A stretch of 64,000 nt of DNA from Saccharopolyspora rhizosphaerae (GCF_003931915.1 NZ_RSAA01000035.1:620001-684000); one strand, 5' to 3'. Positions 9,182-18,779 are shown, counted from the first letter of the stretch. A program made the numbers and translations. The notes: a model not told the origin generated them from the letters alone.

Positions 9182-9219
9182 GTGGAGGGCACCGCCGGTT
9201 CGCGCGGGGCGCCCTCCAC
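9182..9219 (-). terminator. Hairpin terminator downstream of gpmA
   Basis: GTGGAGGGC at 9182-9190 pairs with GCCCTCCAC at 9211-9219, a perfect 9-bp stem, 11 bases past the gpmA stop. No U-tract is present, as is usual in high-GC actinobacteria. Confidence 0.5.
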
Positions 9220-9229
9220 AGCGCCGGGC

Positions 9230-9973
9230 TCAGCGGCCCTGGTTCGCCACGGCGGCGGCTGCTTCCGCAGCGGCCTCCGGGTCCAGGTAGGTGCCGCCCG
9301 GGTTGATCGGCGCGAAGTTCTCGTCCAGGTCGTAGCGCAGCGGGATGCCGGTGGGGATGTTCAGCCCCGCGATCTTCTCGTCGGAGATGCCGTCGAGGTG
9401 CTTGACCAGGGCGCGCAGCGAGTTGCCGTGCGCGGCCACCAGCACCGTCTTGCCGGCCTTCAGGTCAGGCACGATCGCCGATTCCCAGTACGGCAGCAGC
9501 CGGGCCACCACGTCCTTGAGGCACTCGGTGCGCGGCATCTCGGCACCGAGGTCGGCGTAGCGCGGGTCGGTGTCCTGGCTGAACTCGCTGCCGAGCTCGA
9601 TCTCGGGCGGCGGCGTGTCGTAGGAGCGGCGCCAGAGCATGAACTGCTCCTCGCCGTAGGCCTCCAGCGTCTGCTTCTTGTTCTTGCCCTGCAGAGCGCC
9701 GTAGTGGCGCTCGTTGAGCCGCCAGTCGCGCTTGACCGGGATCCAGTGGCGGTCGGCGACGTCGAGGGCGATGTTCGCGGTGGAGATCGCGCGCCGCAGC
9801 AGCGAGGTGTGCAGCACGTCCGGCAGCGCACCCGCCTCGCGCAGGAGCTCACCGCCGCGCTTGGCCTCGGCCTGGCCCTTGTCCGACAGCGGGACGTCCA
9901 CCCAACCGGTGAACAGGTTCTCGGCGTTCCACGTGCTCTCACCGTGCCGCAGCAGCACCAAAGTCGAAGTCAT
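9230..9973 (-). CDS. gpmA: 2,3-bisphosphoglycerate-dependent phosphoglycerate mutase
   Basis: Interconverts 3- and 2-phosphoglycerate in glycolysis and gluconeogenesis. The 247-residue protein carries the phosphohistidine motif [18 protein letters not shown] at its N-terminus, the [11 protein letters not shown] loop, and the second catalytic His in [16 protein letters not shown]. The length matches the E. coli-type cofactor-dependent enzyme. It lies upstream of senX3-regX3, as in mycobacteria, but separated by a 247-base gap with its own hairpin, so it is probably a separate transcription unit. Confidence 0.97.
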   Translation of the reverse strand: MTSTLVLLRHGESTWNAENLFTGWVDVPLSDKGQAEAKRGGELLREAGALPDVLHTSLLRRAISTANIALDVADRHWIPVKRDWRLNERHYGALQGKNKKQTLEAYGEEQFMLWRRSYDTPPPEIELGSEFSQDTDPRYADLGAEMPRTECLKDVVARLLPYWESAIVPDLKAGKTVLVAAHGNSLRALVKHLDGISDEKIAGLNIPTGIPLRYDLDENFAPINPGGTYLDPEAAAEAAAAVANQGR

Positions 9974-10611
9974 GGCACCAGGCTATCCGCACCGCTTCGC
10001 AGGACAGCGGGGTTGTGCGCTTCACCCGACGGTTACGGGATCACTGCCCGGCTGTGACACGATGGTGTCGGCCATCACTTTCCGTCGCAGCTCTGGCCCT
10101 CACGACGCCGCGTGCTCTAGTTTTCTTGGCGAACATCACACGAATGGAGTAATGCGGCGGCCTTGTGGCGGCTACGTAACTCTGCGAAGTTGACAAGCGC
10201 TCTCCTTGATCGGCTCCCACGCACTCCCCGATCTCGCGAGAGCACGAGCGCGGTTCAGCTCCCCCAACGAGCCGCGCCCCGCCGGGCTCAGGGTGCCCCC
10301 CGCCCTCCAAGCCCGTCAGGCGGGACCACCGTGGTGGGGCGGCTCGAGCTCGTGACTCCCCCTCTCTCCCGAGCCGCCCCTCCCGGTCCCTTCTTCGTGT
10401 GGCCTCCGGTCGCCCTGCTGAGCGGTGCGGGTGGCGGAACCCGAGCGGCCCTCCGGCTCCCGGCGACACCCCTTGAGCACCTCGGGTGCGCGGCGTCACG
10501 GCGTGCTCGCCACAGCGCCGCTCGGAACACGCGGCGGTGCCAGTTGCTCTGGTCGGGTGCTGAGGAAGCGGCTTCGCCGCTTGCCTGGCGGACCTGGCCT
10601 GGTCCCCCTCG
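9974..10611. repeat. Gene-free stretch with dispersed hairpin repeat, copy 2
   Basis: No convincing gene is seen here. Between about 10420 and 10600 the sequence repeats the family found at 2.6 kb: GCGGTGCGGGTGGCGG, then GGCGTGCTCGCCACAGCGCCGCTCGGAAC, then GCGGTGCCAGTTGCTC. A second small inverted repeat, GGAAGCGGCTTCGCCGCTTGCC, lies near 10565. The gpmA promoter must lie just upstream of 9973. A TTGACA hexamer at 10190 has no convincing -10 partner. Confidence 0.5.
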
Positions 10612-11094
10612 TCAGTCCTCTTCCACCAGTTGCTTGAAGGGTTGGAGGTTGGCGAGGGACTCCCCTCTGGAGGTACGCCAGGCCCATTCCCTCCTGATGG
10701 CCGTGGCGAAGCCGAGCTCGAGGAGGGTGTTGAAGTCGCCGTCCGCGGCTTCCAGCACCTGGCCGAGGATCCTGTCCAGCTCCTCCGAGGTCACCGCATC
10801 GCGGTTGACCCGCCCGATCAGGTAGATGTCGCCGGCCTTGTCGATCGTGTAGTGGACGCCGTAGAGCTTGGCGTTGCGCCGCAGCAGGTAGGCGTAGACG
10901 TTCTCGTGGTTCTCATCCGGCTGCCGGCAGACGAAGGCCTCGATGAGCAGAGCGTGCTCGGCCACGATGAGCCAGCAGTTGGTCTGCAGCTTCTTGGTGC
11001 CCGGGAGCGTGACGAAGAAGCGACCGCCTCCCTTGTCCTGGTAGGTGAGCTCGTTGCTCTCCAAAGTGGACGTGATCACCTGCTCCGGGGTCAC
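10612..11094 (-). CDS. YbjN-domain protein, mshA-coupled
   Basis: A 160-residue YbjN/secretion-chaperone-like fold protein (M. tuberculosis Rv0487 from memory). Visible core segments are [50 protein letters not shown] and the C-terminal [16 protein letters not shown]. There is no signal peptide or membrane segment. The GTG at 11094 overlaps the mshA stop by four bases (GTGA) and is preceded by GAGGAGGTGA, so it is translated in tandem with mshA. The function is unknown; constant linkage to mshA suggests a link to mycothiol biology, but that is inference. Confidence 0.85.
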   Translation of the reverse strand: MTPEQVITSTLESNELTYQDKGGGRFFVTLPGTKKLQTNCWLIVAEHALLIEAFVCRQPDENHENVYAYLLRRNAKLYGVHYTIDKAGDIYLIGRVNRDAVTSEELDRILGQVLEAADGDFNTLLELGFATAIRREWAWRTSRGESLANLQPFKQLVEED

Positions 11095-12386
11095 GCCGTC
11101 ACCTCCTCGATCCGCAGACTCCTGTTGAACGCCAGTTTGGCCTGCGCGTACGCCTCCAGCAGCGATTCGGTGGTGCGCGCCCAGGAGAAGGTAGCCGCGT
11201 GCTCGCGCGCGTGGCTCGCCAACCGGTCCCGCAACGCCCGGTCCAGCACCACCGAGCTCAGCGCGTCGGCCCACTGCTCGGTGCGGTGGCCGTCGACCAG
11301 CAGGCCCGACACGCCGTCGCGAACGGCGACCGGCAGTCCACCGACGGCCGCGGCGACCACGGGCGTCCCGCACGCCTGCGCCTCCAGGGCCACCAGCCCG
11401 AAGGACTCGTTGTGGCTGGGCACGGCGACCACGTCCGCGGCCCGGTAGACCTGCGCCAGCTCCTGCCCGCCGCGCGGCGGCAGGAACCGCACCACGTCCT
11501 CGACGCCCAGGTCCACGGCCAGCTGGTGCAGGGCGCGCGGCCGCTCCAACCCGCTCCCCGACGGCCCGCCGACGACGAGCACGACCAGCCGCGCGCGCAG
11601 TTCAGGACGGCGGCGCAGCAGCTCGGCGGCGGCGCGCAGCAGCACGTCGGGCGCCTTCAGCGGCTGGATCCGGCCGATGAACGCCAGCACCAGCGCGTCG
11701 GCGGGCGCACCCAGCTCGGCCCGCGCTGCAGCGGTGCTTCCCGGGGTGAAGGCCTCCAGGTCCACGCCGGGGGGGATGGTCGCCACCGCGTCCGGGTCGG
11801 CCTCGTAGCGGTCGATGAGGTCGGTGGCCTCGAACTCGGTGTTGGCCACGAGCATGTCGGCCTGGTCGACGACCTGCTCCTCGCCGAGCACCCGCACCCG
11901 CGGTTCCGGCGAATCGCCCTCGGCGAGGTTGGCGTTCTTCACCTTGGCCAGGGTGTGCGCGGTGTGCACCAGCGGCACGCCCCAGCGCTCACGGGCCAGC
12001 CAGCCCACCTGGCCGGACAGCCAGTAGTGCGAGTGCACGAGGTCGTAGTACCCGGGCTCGTGGCGGGCCTCCACCCGCAGCGCGCCGGCGGCGAACGCGC
12101 ACATCTGCGAGGGCAGGTCGTTCTTGTCCAGCCCCTCGAACGGGCCGGCCACGACGTTGCGGACCAGCACGCCAGGGGCCAGTTCCGCGATCGGTGGGAC
12201 GTCCGAGGAGGTGGCGCGGGTGAAGATCTCCACCTCGGTGCCGAGTTCGGCGAGCCGCCGGGAGGTCTGGGCGATGTAGACGTTCATCCCACCTGCGTCG
12301 CCGGTGCCGGGCTGCTCGAGCGGGGAGGTGTGCAACGAGAAGACGGCGGCGCGGCGCGGCCGCATCCGCAAGGTCCTGGAAGTCAT
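11091..12386 (-). CDS. mshA: D-inositol-3-phosphate glycosyltransferase MshA
   Basis: First enzyme of mycothiol synthesis; it transfers GlcNAc from UDP-GlcNAc to 1L-inositol-1-phosphate. The 431-residue GT-B (GT4) protein has the diagnostic N-terminal stretch [20 protein letters not shown] and the acceptor-side segment [11 protein letters not shown]. Donor-domain motifs are [19 protein letters not shown] and the E-x7-E region [19 protein letters not shown]. Start ATG at 12386 is used; an ATG at 12365 is equally compatible with homologues. It explains the mycothiol-dependent enzymes elsewhere in the window. Confidence 0.95.
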   Translation of the reverse strand: MTSRTLRMRPRRAAVFSLHTSPLEQPGTGDAGGMNVYIAQTSRRLAELGTEVEIFTRATSSDVPPIAELAPGVLVRNVVAGPFEGLDKNDLPSQMCAFAAGALRVEARHEPGYYDLVHSHYWLSGQVGWLARERWGVPLVHTAHTLAKVKNANLAEGDSPEPRVRVLGEEQVVDQADMLVANTEFEATDLIDRYEADPDAVATIPPGVDLEAFTPGSTAAARAELGAPADALVLAFIGRIQPLKAPDVLLRAAAELLRRRPELRARLVVLVVGGPSGSGLERPRALHQLAVDLGVEDVVRFLPPRGGQELAQVYRAADVVAVPSHNESFGLVALEAQACGTPVVAAAVGGLPVAVRDGVSGLLVDGHRTEQWADALSSVVLDRALRDRLASHAREHAATFSWARTTESLLEAYAQAKLAFNRSLRIEEVTA

Positions 12387-12686
12387 CTGCTGCCCATCGC
12401 AAGCCAGTGGGCCCGATCTCTTCGAACCCGCTCAACCCCGACACCGCACGCCGCCGGAACATTCCCGTCACCGTCCCGACACCTCGGAGCCGGCTCCGAC
12501 GCTACCGCCGAAGAGCACGGGAAATAGCCACTCCACCGATCCTCGGTGGCTTCCATCACAACGCCGACTCCCCCGGGTGCGCGCAAGGCCGGTGCACCGC
12601 CCGAGATCCGTCGGGCGTCTCGCCACGAGCGCCGAATCGTCACTCGACACCTGGCATTCCGCGCGAAGGCCGCTGAGCGGAGGGCC
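12387..12686. other. Intergenic region upstream of mshA
   Basis: Three hundred bases with no supported gene. It must contain the mshA promoter, but I see no strong -35/-10 pair or palindrome. Confidence 0.5.
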
Positions 12687-13691
12687 TCACACGCCGAGCG
12701 GTTGGGACTGCGGGTTGAGGTGGACGTCGAGCTCGGAGAAGACGTCGCCGATCGGTGTCGCGTAGCCGACCGCTCCGCCCTCGTCACCCGCGACGTGCAG
12801 GCCCAGCACCCGGCCCGCCCCGTCGAGCACCGCGGCACCCGAATCACCCGGGCCGCAGAAGCGCGGCCGCTCGGTGGCGATGCGGATCTGCTCGCGCAGC
12901 ACCCGGACCCCCAGGGCGGCGCCGTGGTCGACGCGGATCGTGGCGTCCACTGAGGTCACGAAGCCCTCGGTGAGGCCGGTGCCGAAGCCGTGCTTGCGCA
13001 CCGGCTCTCCCGGGTAAGCACGCGCGTGACCGGTCACCGGGCCCAGGCCACCGACCTCCGGCGAGGCGGGCAGGCCCGGGACGATGCTGACGGCTGCGGC
13101 GTCCACTCGGCCCGACAGCGCGGCCCGCGCCAACTCGGCGTGCACCGTGCCGGTGTCCGGGTCGACCATCCGGTCGCCCACCGACCAGGCGTCGTCCAAG
13201 CACCCGACGTCGAAGGTCGTCAGACCCATCGGTTCAGCCGCATCGCTGGCCACGAGCACCCCGAGGGTGCCGATGCGCCGGTACGCGCCCGAGCCCAACC
13301 GGACCGCACGGCAGGGAGCCAGGCCGCTGCCGCCGCGCACCGCCCGGAGCGGGCAGCCCGCGCTGCTGCCGTCGGACCCGACGGCCCGCGGCCACTGCAG
13401 CGGTTCGTCGTGCGCCCGGTGGATGTGCTGCAGGACGGGCTGCTCCTCGACCACGTCGGTGGGGATGCCGAACACCTCGGAGGGGACGCACGCGTCGCGC
13501 TCGAGGGCCTCGCGCGGCCGCTTGGCGACGACCGACACGACGATGACCTGCTCGCGGAGGCGACCGCCCGCGCGCGTCCGGCAGCCGATGTCCACACCCG
13601 TCACACCGGGCAGGTCCAGCAGCTGGTCCTCGACCGCGCGCTTGATCGGGCGGATGACCGCCCGATCCCGAAGTTCCCTGATGCTCAACAT
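12687..13691 (-). CDS. Trypsin-fold protein with GDSG motif but no catalytic His (possible pseudoprotease)
   Basis: A 334-residue protein. The first 90 residues form the small N-terminal domain typical of bacterial trypsin-like proteins (LPGVTGVDIGCRTRAGG, then VFGIPTDVVEE). The chymotrypsin-like domain has the nucleophile motif FCGPGDSGAAVLD near the C-terminus and a candidate Asp in GRVDAAAVSIV. Where relatives carry the catalytic His (usually NNHV after a TLG strand), this protein reads MGLTTFDVG, with no His. It may therefore be a catalytically dead binder. The ATG at 13691 has GGAGGGGG five bases upstream. No signal peptide is present. It lies 77 bases downstream of murB on the same strand. 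Confidence 0.75.
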   Translation of the reverse strand: MLSIRELRDRAVIRPIKRAVEDQLLDLPGVTGVDIGCRTRAGGRLREQVIVVSVVAKRPREALERDACVPSEVFGIPTDVVEEQPVLQHIHRAHDEPLQWPRAVGSDGSSAGCPLRAVRGGSGLAPCRAVRLGSGAYRRIGTLGVLVASDAAEPMGLTTFDVGCLDDAWSVGDRMVDPDTGTVHAELARAALSGRVDAAAVSIVPGLPASPEVGGLGPVTGHARAYPGEPVRKHGFGTGLTEGFVTSVDATIRVDHGAALGVRVLREQIRIATERPRFCGPGDSGAAVLDGAGRVLGLHVAGDEGGAVGYATPIGDVFSELDVHLNPQSQPLGV

Positions 13692-13768
13692 GGTGGCCCC
13701 CTCCACCTCGTCCATTCAACACCCAGGGTTATCGGTTAGTCACTGGGAGTCACCTGGATGGCCGCCGC

Positions 13769-14893
13769 TCAGAGCGCGCAGTCGACCATCACGGGCTCGG
13801 GGACGAGGGCCACGCCGAAGGCGGAGCGGACGCCGTCACGCACCTCGCGGGCGAGTTCCAGCAGGTCCGCGGTAGCGGCGCCGCCCCGGTTGGTCAGCGC
13901 GAGCGTGTGCTTGCCGGACAGCGCGACCCGCCCACCCGGGCCCTGGTGGCCCTTGGTGAAGCCGGCGCGCTCGATCAGCCAGGCCGCGGACAGCTTGCTG
14001 CCGCTCTCCGCCGGGTACTGCGGGATCCGCTGGTCGGCGCCCACGCCCTCGGCGATGCACGCGAGGACGTCCGGCAGCTCGGCCTCGGGGATGATCGGGT
14101 TGGTGAAGAACGAGCCCGCGCTCCAGGTGTCGTGGTCGGTCGGGTCGAGCACCATGCCCTTGCCGCGCCGCAGCTCCAGCACCGCCTTCCGCACCTCGGC
14201 CGCGCCGACCCGCTCACCCGGTTCGACGTCCAGCGCGCGGGCGAGCTCGCCGTAGCGGATCGGCGCCGACAAGCCGCTGTCGTGCAACCGGAACCGCGCG
14301 CGCAGCACGACCGCCGCGTCGCTGTGCTTGAGGACGCTGCTGCGGTAGGTGAGTCCCAGGTCCGCGGCTTGCACGGTCCGCACCCGGCCGGTGCGGCGGT
14401 CCAGCAGGTCCACCGAGACCAGCAGGTCGGAGATCTCCACGCCGTAGGCGCCGACGTTCTGCACCGGGGTCGCACCAGCAAGACCGGGGATCCCGGACAA
14501 GCACTCCAGCCCGCCCAGGCCCTGCGCCACCGCGTCGGCGACCACGTCGTCCCAGTCCTCGCCCGCCTCGGCGGTGAGCTGCACGACCCCGTCCCCGAGG
14601 TTGTCGTACTCGCGACCCTTGGTGGCGATGCGCACGACATGCCCGGCGAAGCCCTCGTCGGCGACGACCAGGTTCGACCCGCCGCCGAGCACCAGCAGCC
14701 GGTGCCCGCCCTCGTCGGCCGCGCGGACCGCGTCGACCAGCTCGTCGTCGGTGGCGGCCACCACCAGCCCGGTCGCCGGCCCGCCGAGCCGCAGGGTCGT
14801 GAACTCGGCCAGCGGAGAACCACCGCCCGGCCGTTCACCTGGCAGGGCAGTGTTGTCGCGCACGTCTCCGGCACCGGACGTAGAAGGACTCAC
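13769..14893 (-). CDS. murB: UDP-N-acetylenolpyruvoylglucosamine reductase
   Basis: Reduces UDP-GlcNAc-enolpyruvate to UDP-MurNAc in peptidoglycan synthesis, using FAD and NADPH. The 374-residue type I MurB shows FTTLRLGGPATG, the FAD-binding LLVLGGGSNLVVADEGF, LSGIPGLAGATPVQNVGAYG, the YRSSVLKH strand and the catalytic Ser in SAGSFFTNPI. The C-terminal AAWLIERAGFTKGHQGPGG is the usual substrate-binding segment. GTG at 14893 gives the normal N-terminus, though its SD-like GGAGG is 15 bases away; a GTG at 14863 is an alternative. The divergent DUF2505 gene starts 26 bases away. Confidence 0.95.
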   Translation of the reverse strand: MSPSTSGAGDVRDNTALPGERPGGGSPLAEFTTLRLGGPATGLVVAATDDELVDAVRAADEGGHRLLVLGGGSNLVVADEGFAGHVVRIATKGREYDNLGDGVVQLTAEAGEDWDDVVADAVAQGLGGLECLSGIPGLAGATPVQNVGAYGVEISDLLVSVDLLDRRTGRVRTVQAADLGLTYRSSVLKHSDAAVVLRARFRLHDSGLSAPIRYGELARALDVEPGERVGAAEVRKAVLELRRGKGMVLDPTDHDTWSAGSFFTNPIIPEAELPDVLACIAEGVGADQRIPQYPAESGSKLSAAWLIERAGFTKGHQGPGGRVALSGKHTLALTNRGGAATADLLELAREVRDGVRSAFGVALVPEPVMVDCAL

Positions 14894-14918
14894 GACTGCC
14901 AAAGGTAACCTCCGCTGC

Positions 14919-15437
14919 ATGGCACGCCGCATCGAGCACCGCAGCACCTCCGAACGGCCCGCCGTCGAGGTGTACCGGGCGCTGATCGACTCCGAGTACC
15001 TCACGGCCCGGCTGGAGGAGCTCGGCGGGTCGACCGCGACCCTGCTGCAGCACGTGCCGACCGACGCCGGGGCCCGCTTCCAGACCCGGCAGGGCGTCCC
15101 GGTGGACAAGCTCCCGTCGCTGGCGCGCACGGTCGTCGGCGGTGACCTGCTCATCGATCGCAGCGAGTCCTGGCGGCGCGAGGAGGAGGGCCACTACACC
15201 GGCGAGATCGCGGCCGAGATCGCCGGCGCCCCGTGCTCGATCACCGGCTCGATGTGGTTGCGCGACCTCGTCGACCCGACCGGCCCAGCCGTCAGCGAGC
15301 TCGTCGTGGAGGGCACGGTCAAGGTCAACGTCCCCTTCGTCGGGAGCAAGGCCGAAGACCTCGTCGCCGAGCAGGTGCAGAAGATGCTCGTCGAGGAGGA
15401 CCACTTCACAGCCGCCTGGCTGGCCAAGCACGCCTGA
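14919..15437 (+). CDS. DUF2505 family protein
   Basis: A 172-residue protein with a SRPBCC/START-like pattern: an N-terminal strand (RRIEHRSTSERPAVEVYRAL), a middle WRREEEGHYTGEIAAEIAG and a C-terminal long helix (VAEQVQKMLVEEDHFTAAWL). It is divergent from murB, as M. tuberculosis Rv0481c is from Rv0482 (from memory). Members are thought to bind lipidic ligands by fold analogy; no function is established. There is no signal peptide. Confidence 0.85.
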   Translation: MARRIEHRSTSERPAVEVYRALIDSEYLTARLEELGGSTATLLQHVPTDAGARFQTRQGVPVDKLPSLARTVVGGDLLIDRSESWRREEEGHYTGEIAAEIAGAPCSITGSMWLRDLVDPTGPAVSELVVEGTVKVNVPFVGSKAEDLVAEQVQKMLVEEDHFTAAWLAKHA

Positions 15438-15605
15438 GCCCGGTGCGGAGTTCGCTGTGCGCAGCGGTGCCGGTGGCAGGCCCACACCTGAAGCCGCGGC
15501 TTCGGCCGCTCACCTGAACAGCGCGGCCGTGCGGGACTCGGTTTCGGAGTCCGCGGGGCCGCCTCACCCTCCACCCGGCCCCTCCCCTGACAGGCTCCCG
15601 CCGCG
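15438..15605. repeat. Dispersed intergenic repeat, copy 3 (degenerate)
   Basis: Contains GCGGTGCCGGTGGCAGG, the shared core phrase of the repeat family, followed by CCTGAAGCCGCGGCTTCGG. A second imperfect inverted repeat (GCGGGACTCGG with TCCGCGGGG-like sequence) follows at 15528-15565. No gene is seen. Confidence 0.4.
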
Positions 15606-16457
15606 ATGAACGTTCCGAAGAAGCGCAACCCGAGGCTGGCCGCCGGGCGTGCCCGCGCGATGGGCATGCCCACCCGCGGCACCACGAACCCGAACCGGTT
15701 GCGCCGCGTCGACCGCTGGATCGCGGCCACCCCGTGGGTGGCCCGCGCGGTCAGCGCCTCTGGCAACCCGGTGGTCATCGACCTCGGCTACGGCGCGACC
15801 CCGACGACCACGGTCGAGCTCGCGCAGCGGCTCGGCGGTCTGCACCCGCAGCTGCGGGTGGTGGGCCTGGAGATCGATCCCGAGCGGGTCGCCGCGGGCA
15901 AGGCGGTGGCCGACCCGCCGAGGCTGGAGTTCCGGCGCGGCGGTTTCGAACTCGCCGGGCTCGCCGCGGGCATCCGCGACTTCCGAGGTCCCACGTTGGT
16001 CCGCGCGCTCAACGTGCTGCGCCAGTACACCGAGCCGGAGGCCTGGAAGGCGTGGGACGAGCTGTGCTCCCGGCTCGCCCCGGACGGCCTGTTGGTGGAG
16101 GGGACCTGCGACGAGATCGGCCGCCGCTGCTGCTGGGTGACGCTCGACCGGGGAGGCCCGCGCACGCTGACCCTCGCCTGCCTGCCCTCGGACCTCGACA
16201 AGCCCTCGGACCTCGCCGAACGGCTGCCGAAGACGCTGATCCACCGCAACGTGCCCGGTGAGCGGATCCACGCGCTGCTCACCGAGCTCGACGCCTGCTG
16301 GGCGAACGCGGCCCCGCTGGCCACCTTCGGCCCCCGGGCCCGCTGGGCCCACGCCGCGCGGCTGTTCGCCGAGCGGTGGCCGGTCCTCGACCGCCACCCG
16401 CGCTGGCGGCTCGGCGAGCTCACCGTCCCCTGGGCCTCGGTCGCCCCGGACCTCTGA
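15606..16457 (+). CDS. Class I SAM-dependent methyltransferase-like protein
   Basis: A 283-residue protein with a Rossmann methyltransferase core. Motif I is VVIDLGYGATPTTT, with the acidic residue ending strand 2 in VVGLEIDPERVAAG. A DGLLVEGTCDEIGRRCCW segment occupies the post-motif III position. The basic N-terminus (MNVPKKRNPRLAAGRARAMG) is characteristic of this actinobacterial group. The substrate is unknown. It is the first of three plus-strand genes ending with purU, 99 bases before the next, with no overlap, so an operon is not certain. Confidence 0.8.
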   Translation: MNVPKKRNPRLAAGRARAMGMPTRGTTNPNRLRRVDRWIAATPWVARAVSASGNPVVIDLGYGATPTTTVELAQRLGGLHPQLRVVGLEIDPERVAAGKAVADPPRLEFRRGGFELAGLAAGIRDFRGPTLVRALNVLRQYTEPEAWKAWDELCSRLAPDGLLVEGTCDEIGRRCCWVTLDRGGPRTLTLACLPSDLDKPSDLAERLPKTLIHRNVPGERIHALLTELDACWANAAPLATFGPRARWAHAARLFAERWPVLDRHPRWRLGELTVPWASVAPDL

Positions 16458-16556
16458 GACCACCGATCACAACGTCGCCGGTGGGTAGCAGGGGCGCGGG
16501 TGACACGGTGGTGGCAGTGGTTCACGCGTCGTCGGTGCAGCCCCTTTAATGGGGGC

Positions 16557-17282
16557 ATGGATCGCGACTTCCACCTCAAGGCTTTCCAGGAGCAGGGCGA
16601 CGCCTTCCGGCGTGCGGTCCAGCAGGCCGGACCGGATGTCGAGGTGCCCTCGTGCCCGGGTTGGGACGTCCGGCAGCTGACCGGCCACCTCGCCCGTTCC
16701 TACGCGCGAGCGCGGCTGTCGCTGCAGGTCGAGCCGGGTGGCTTCCGGCCGGAAGCGCCTGAGGCCCCAGCGGATTTCGACGCCGCTCTGTCCTGGTGGG
16801 ACGAACTGCGCTCGGGACTGCTCACCGAGCTGTCCACGATGGACCCCGATCGTCCGGTGTGGGCGATCTTCGACGGTGGCACTCCGACGACGTGGGCGAG
16901 GCGGGTCGCGCACGAGACCGCGATCCACCGGCTCGACGCCGAACTCGCCCTCGGGCAGGGCGGGGACCTGGTCTTCGACCCGGAGCTGGCGGCCGACGGC
17001 ATCGACGAGCTGCTGGTCACGCTGCTGCCGCTCGGCGACTGGAGCTCCCACCAGCACTCCGGAACCGTGCTGTACCACGCGGCCGACGCGGGTCGCGCGT
17101 GGTTGGTGACCTACCGGCCCGGCGGGGCCCCCGTCATCGGCGGGCCCGCGGACGCGGGCCTGGAGACCGACGGGACCGTCGCAGGCACCGCCGACGCGCT
17201 CTACCGCCGCGTGTGGGGGCGGCCCAGCACGGCCCTCGTCACCGGCGACCACGCGCTCGCCGATGTCGCGGCCGGACGCTGA
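16557..17282 (+). CDS. Maleylpyruvate isomerase-family mycothiol-dependent protein
   Basis: A 241-residue protein of the DinB-like/MDMPI family. The N-terminal four-helix domain has the family hallmark VPSCPGWDVRQLTGHLARSY, with metal-ligand His, and the second His/Asp pair in RVAHETAIHRLDAE. The C-terminal domain (residues about 150-241) resembles MDMPI_C. Such enzymes use mycothiol as cofactor or are thiol transferases; the substrate is unknown. ATG 16557 is preceded by GGGGGC. It lies 26 bases upstream of purU, so the two are probably co-transcribed. Confidence 0.85.
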   Translation: MDRDFHLKAFQEQGDAFRRAVQQAGPDVEVPSCPGWDVRQLTGHLARSYARARLSLQVEPGGFRPEAPEAPADFDAALSWWDELRSGLLTELSTMDPDRPVWAIFDGGTPTTWARRVAHETAIHRLDAELALGQGGDLVFDPELAADGIDELLVTLLPLGDWSSHQHSGTVLYHAADAGRAWLVTYRPGGAPVIGGPADAGLETDGTVAGTADALYRRVWGRPSTALVTGDHALADVAAGR

Positions 17283-17308
17283 AGGAACCCACCCCACCTG
17301 CGACAATC

Positions 17309-18187
17309 ATGGTCGTGAGCTCTTCCGAACGCCGCTTCGTCATCAGCCTCGGCTGCCCCGACCAGACCGGGATCGTCGCCCGGGTCTCCGGATTCCTGGC
17401 CGAGTTCGGCGGTTGGATCGTCGAAGCCGGCCACCACACCGACACCACGACCGGGTGGTTCTTCACCCGCCTGGAGGTGCGTGCCGACTCGCTGCCGTTC
17501 GGCGTCGACGAGCTGCGCAACCGCTTCGCCGGGGTGGCCGCGGACCTCAGCGACCGGGCCGAGTGGCGGATCTGGGACACCGATGAGCGGCGCCGCGTCG
17601 TCGTGCTGGTGTCGAAGGAGGCGCACTGCCTGCACGACCTGCTCGGCCGCGTCGGGTCGGGAGAGCTCGACGTCGAGCTGTGCGCGGTGATCGGCAACCA
17701 CCCGGAGCTCGGGCCGATCACCGAGGCGCACGGCATCCCGTTCCACCACGTGCCCTTCAGCAAGGACCCCGAGGCCAAGGCCGACGCGTTCGAGCAGGTC
17801 CGGGTGCTGGCCGAGAAGCACGACCCGCACGCGATCGTGCTCGCACGGTTCATGCAGGTGCTGCCGCCGGAGCTGTGCGAGCGGTGGGCGGGCAAGGCGA
17901 TCAACATCCACCACAGCTTCCTGCCGTCGTTCGCCGGTGCCCGGCCGTACCACCAGGCCTACGAGCGCGGCGTGAAGCTGATCGGCGCGACCTGCCACTA
18001 CGTGACGGCCGAGCTCGACGCCGGGCCGATCATCGAGCAGGGCGTGATCCGGGTCGACCACACCGACGACGTCTCCGACATGGTCCGCAAGGGGCGGGAC
18101 ATCGAGAAGATGGTCCTCGCACGAGGACTGCGCGCGCACGTCGAGGACCGCGTCCTGGTCCACGGCAAGCGCACCGTCGTGTTCTGA
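17309..18187 (+). CDS. purU: Formyltetrahydrofolate deformylase
   Basis: Hydrolyses 10-formyl-THF to formate and THF, balancing one-carbon pools. The 292-residue protein has an N-terminal ACT domain (FVISLGCPDQTGIVARVSGF) and a C-terminal formyltransferase domain. The catalytic residues are visible in INIHHSFLPSFAGARPYHQA (Asn/His) and TAELDAGPIIEQ (Asp). ATG 17309 fits the family; a GTG at 17315 is possible. Length matches E. coli PurU. Confidence 0.95.
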   Translation: MVVSSSERRFVISLGCPDQTGIVARVSGFLAEFGGWIVEAGHHTDTTTGWFFTRLEVRADSLPFGVDELRNRFAGVAADLSDRAEWRIWDTDERRRVVVLVSKEAHCLHDLLGRVGSGELDVELCAVIGNHPELGPITEAHGIPFHHVPFSKDPEAKADAFEQVRVLAEKHDPHAIVLARFMQVLPPELCERWAGKAINIHHSFLPSFAGARPYHQAYERGVKLIGATCHYVTAELDAGPIIEQGVIRVDHTDDVSDMVRKGRDIEKMVLARGLRAHVEDRVLVHGKRTVVF

Positions 18188-18211
18188 GCCCCGGCTGGAC
18201 CGCCCGGCGGT

Positions 18212-18760
18212 TCAGCGGGCGAGGTCGTCGAGGACTTCCGCGTGCGGGAGGCGGGGGAGGACGTCCGCCGGGGTGATGATCTTGCTCCGGCGCAGGCCGC
18301 TGCCCACCACCACCGCGCTCGCCTCGGTCACCCGGGCGTCGACGAGGACCGGCCACGAGTCCGGCAGCCCGAACGGGGTGATCCCGCCGTACTCCATGCC
18401 GGTGAGCTCGACCGCCTCGTCCATCGGGGCGAAGGACGCCTTGCGGACGTCGAGGCGGCGCTTGACCACGCCGTTGACGTCGGCGCGGGTGGTGGCCAGC
18501 ACGACGCACGCCGCGTAGCGGACCTCACCGGACCGCTTGCCGGCGACGACCACGCAGTTCGCCGACAGCTCCAGCGGCGAGCCGTACTTGTCGCAGAACG
18601 CGGCGGTGTCGGCCAGCTCGGGGTCGATCTCGGTGACGCCGATGCGATCGTCGCCGAGCGCGCGCACGGACTGCTCGACCGGATCGGCGAGCAGGTCGAG
18701 ACGCTCCAGCGCCGTCGTGACTTCCAGCTTCCCCGCAGCCGCGGACCAATCGAAACCCAT
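18212..18760 (-). CDS. YbaK/EbsC-family aminoacyl-tRNA deacylase-like protein
   Basis: A 182-residue protein with the YbaK/ProX fold, a family that hydrolyses mischarged aminoacyl-tRNA in trans. Core segments are LSANCVVVAGKRSG (with the conserved Lys), YAACVVLATTRADVNGVVKRRL, MEYGGITPFGLP (the conserved Gly-Gly-x-x-Pro/Phe loop) and ASAVVVGSGLRRSKI. The ATG at 18760 was chosen; a GTG at 18769 would add three residues. Convergent with purU. Amino-acid specificity cannot be read from sequence. Confidence 0.85.
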   Translation of the reverse strand: MGFDWSAAAGKLEVTTALERLDLLADPVEQSVRALGDDRIGVTEIDPELADTAAFCDKYGSPLELSANCVVVAGKRSGEVRYAACVVLATTRADVNGVVKRRLDVRKASFAPMDEAVELTGMEYGGITPFGLPDSWPVLVDARVTEASAVVVGSGLRRSKIITPADVLPRLPHAEVLDDLAR

Positions 18761-18779
18761 GGCCAGCACGATAGAACGC

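Noticed and set aside
10190..10260. TTGACA promoter driving a small RNA in the gpmA upstream gap
   Set aside because: No matching -10 hexamer and no clear terminator at a suitable distance.
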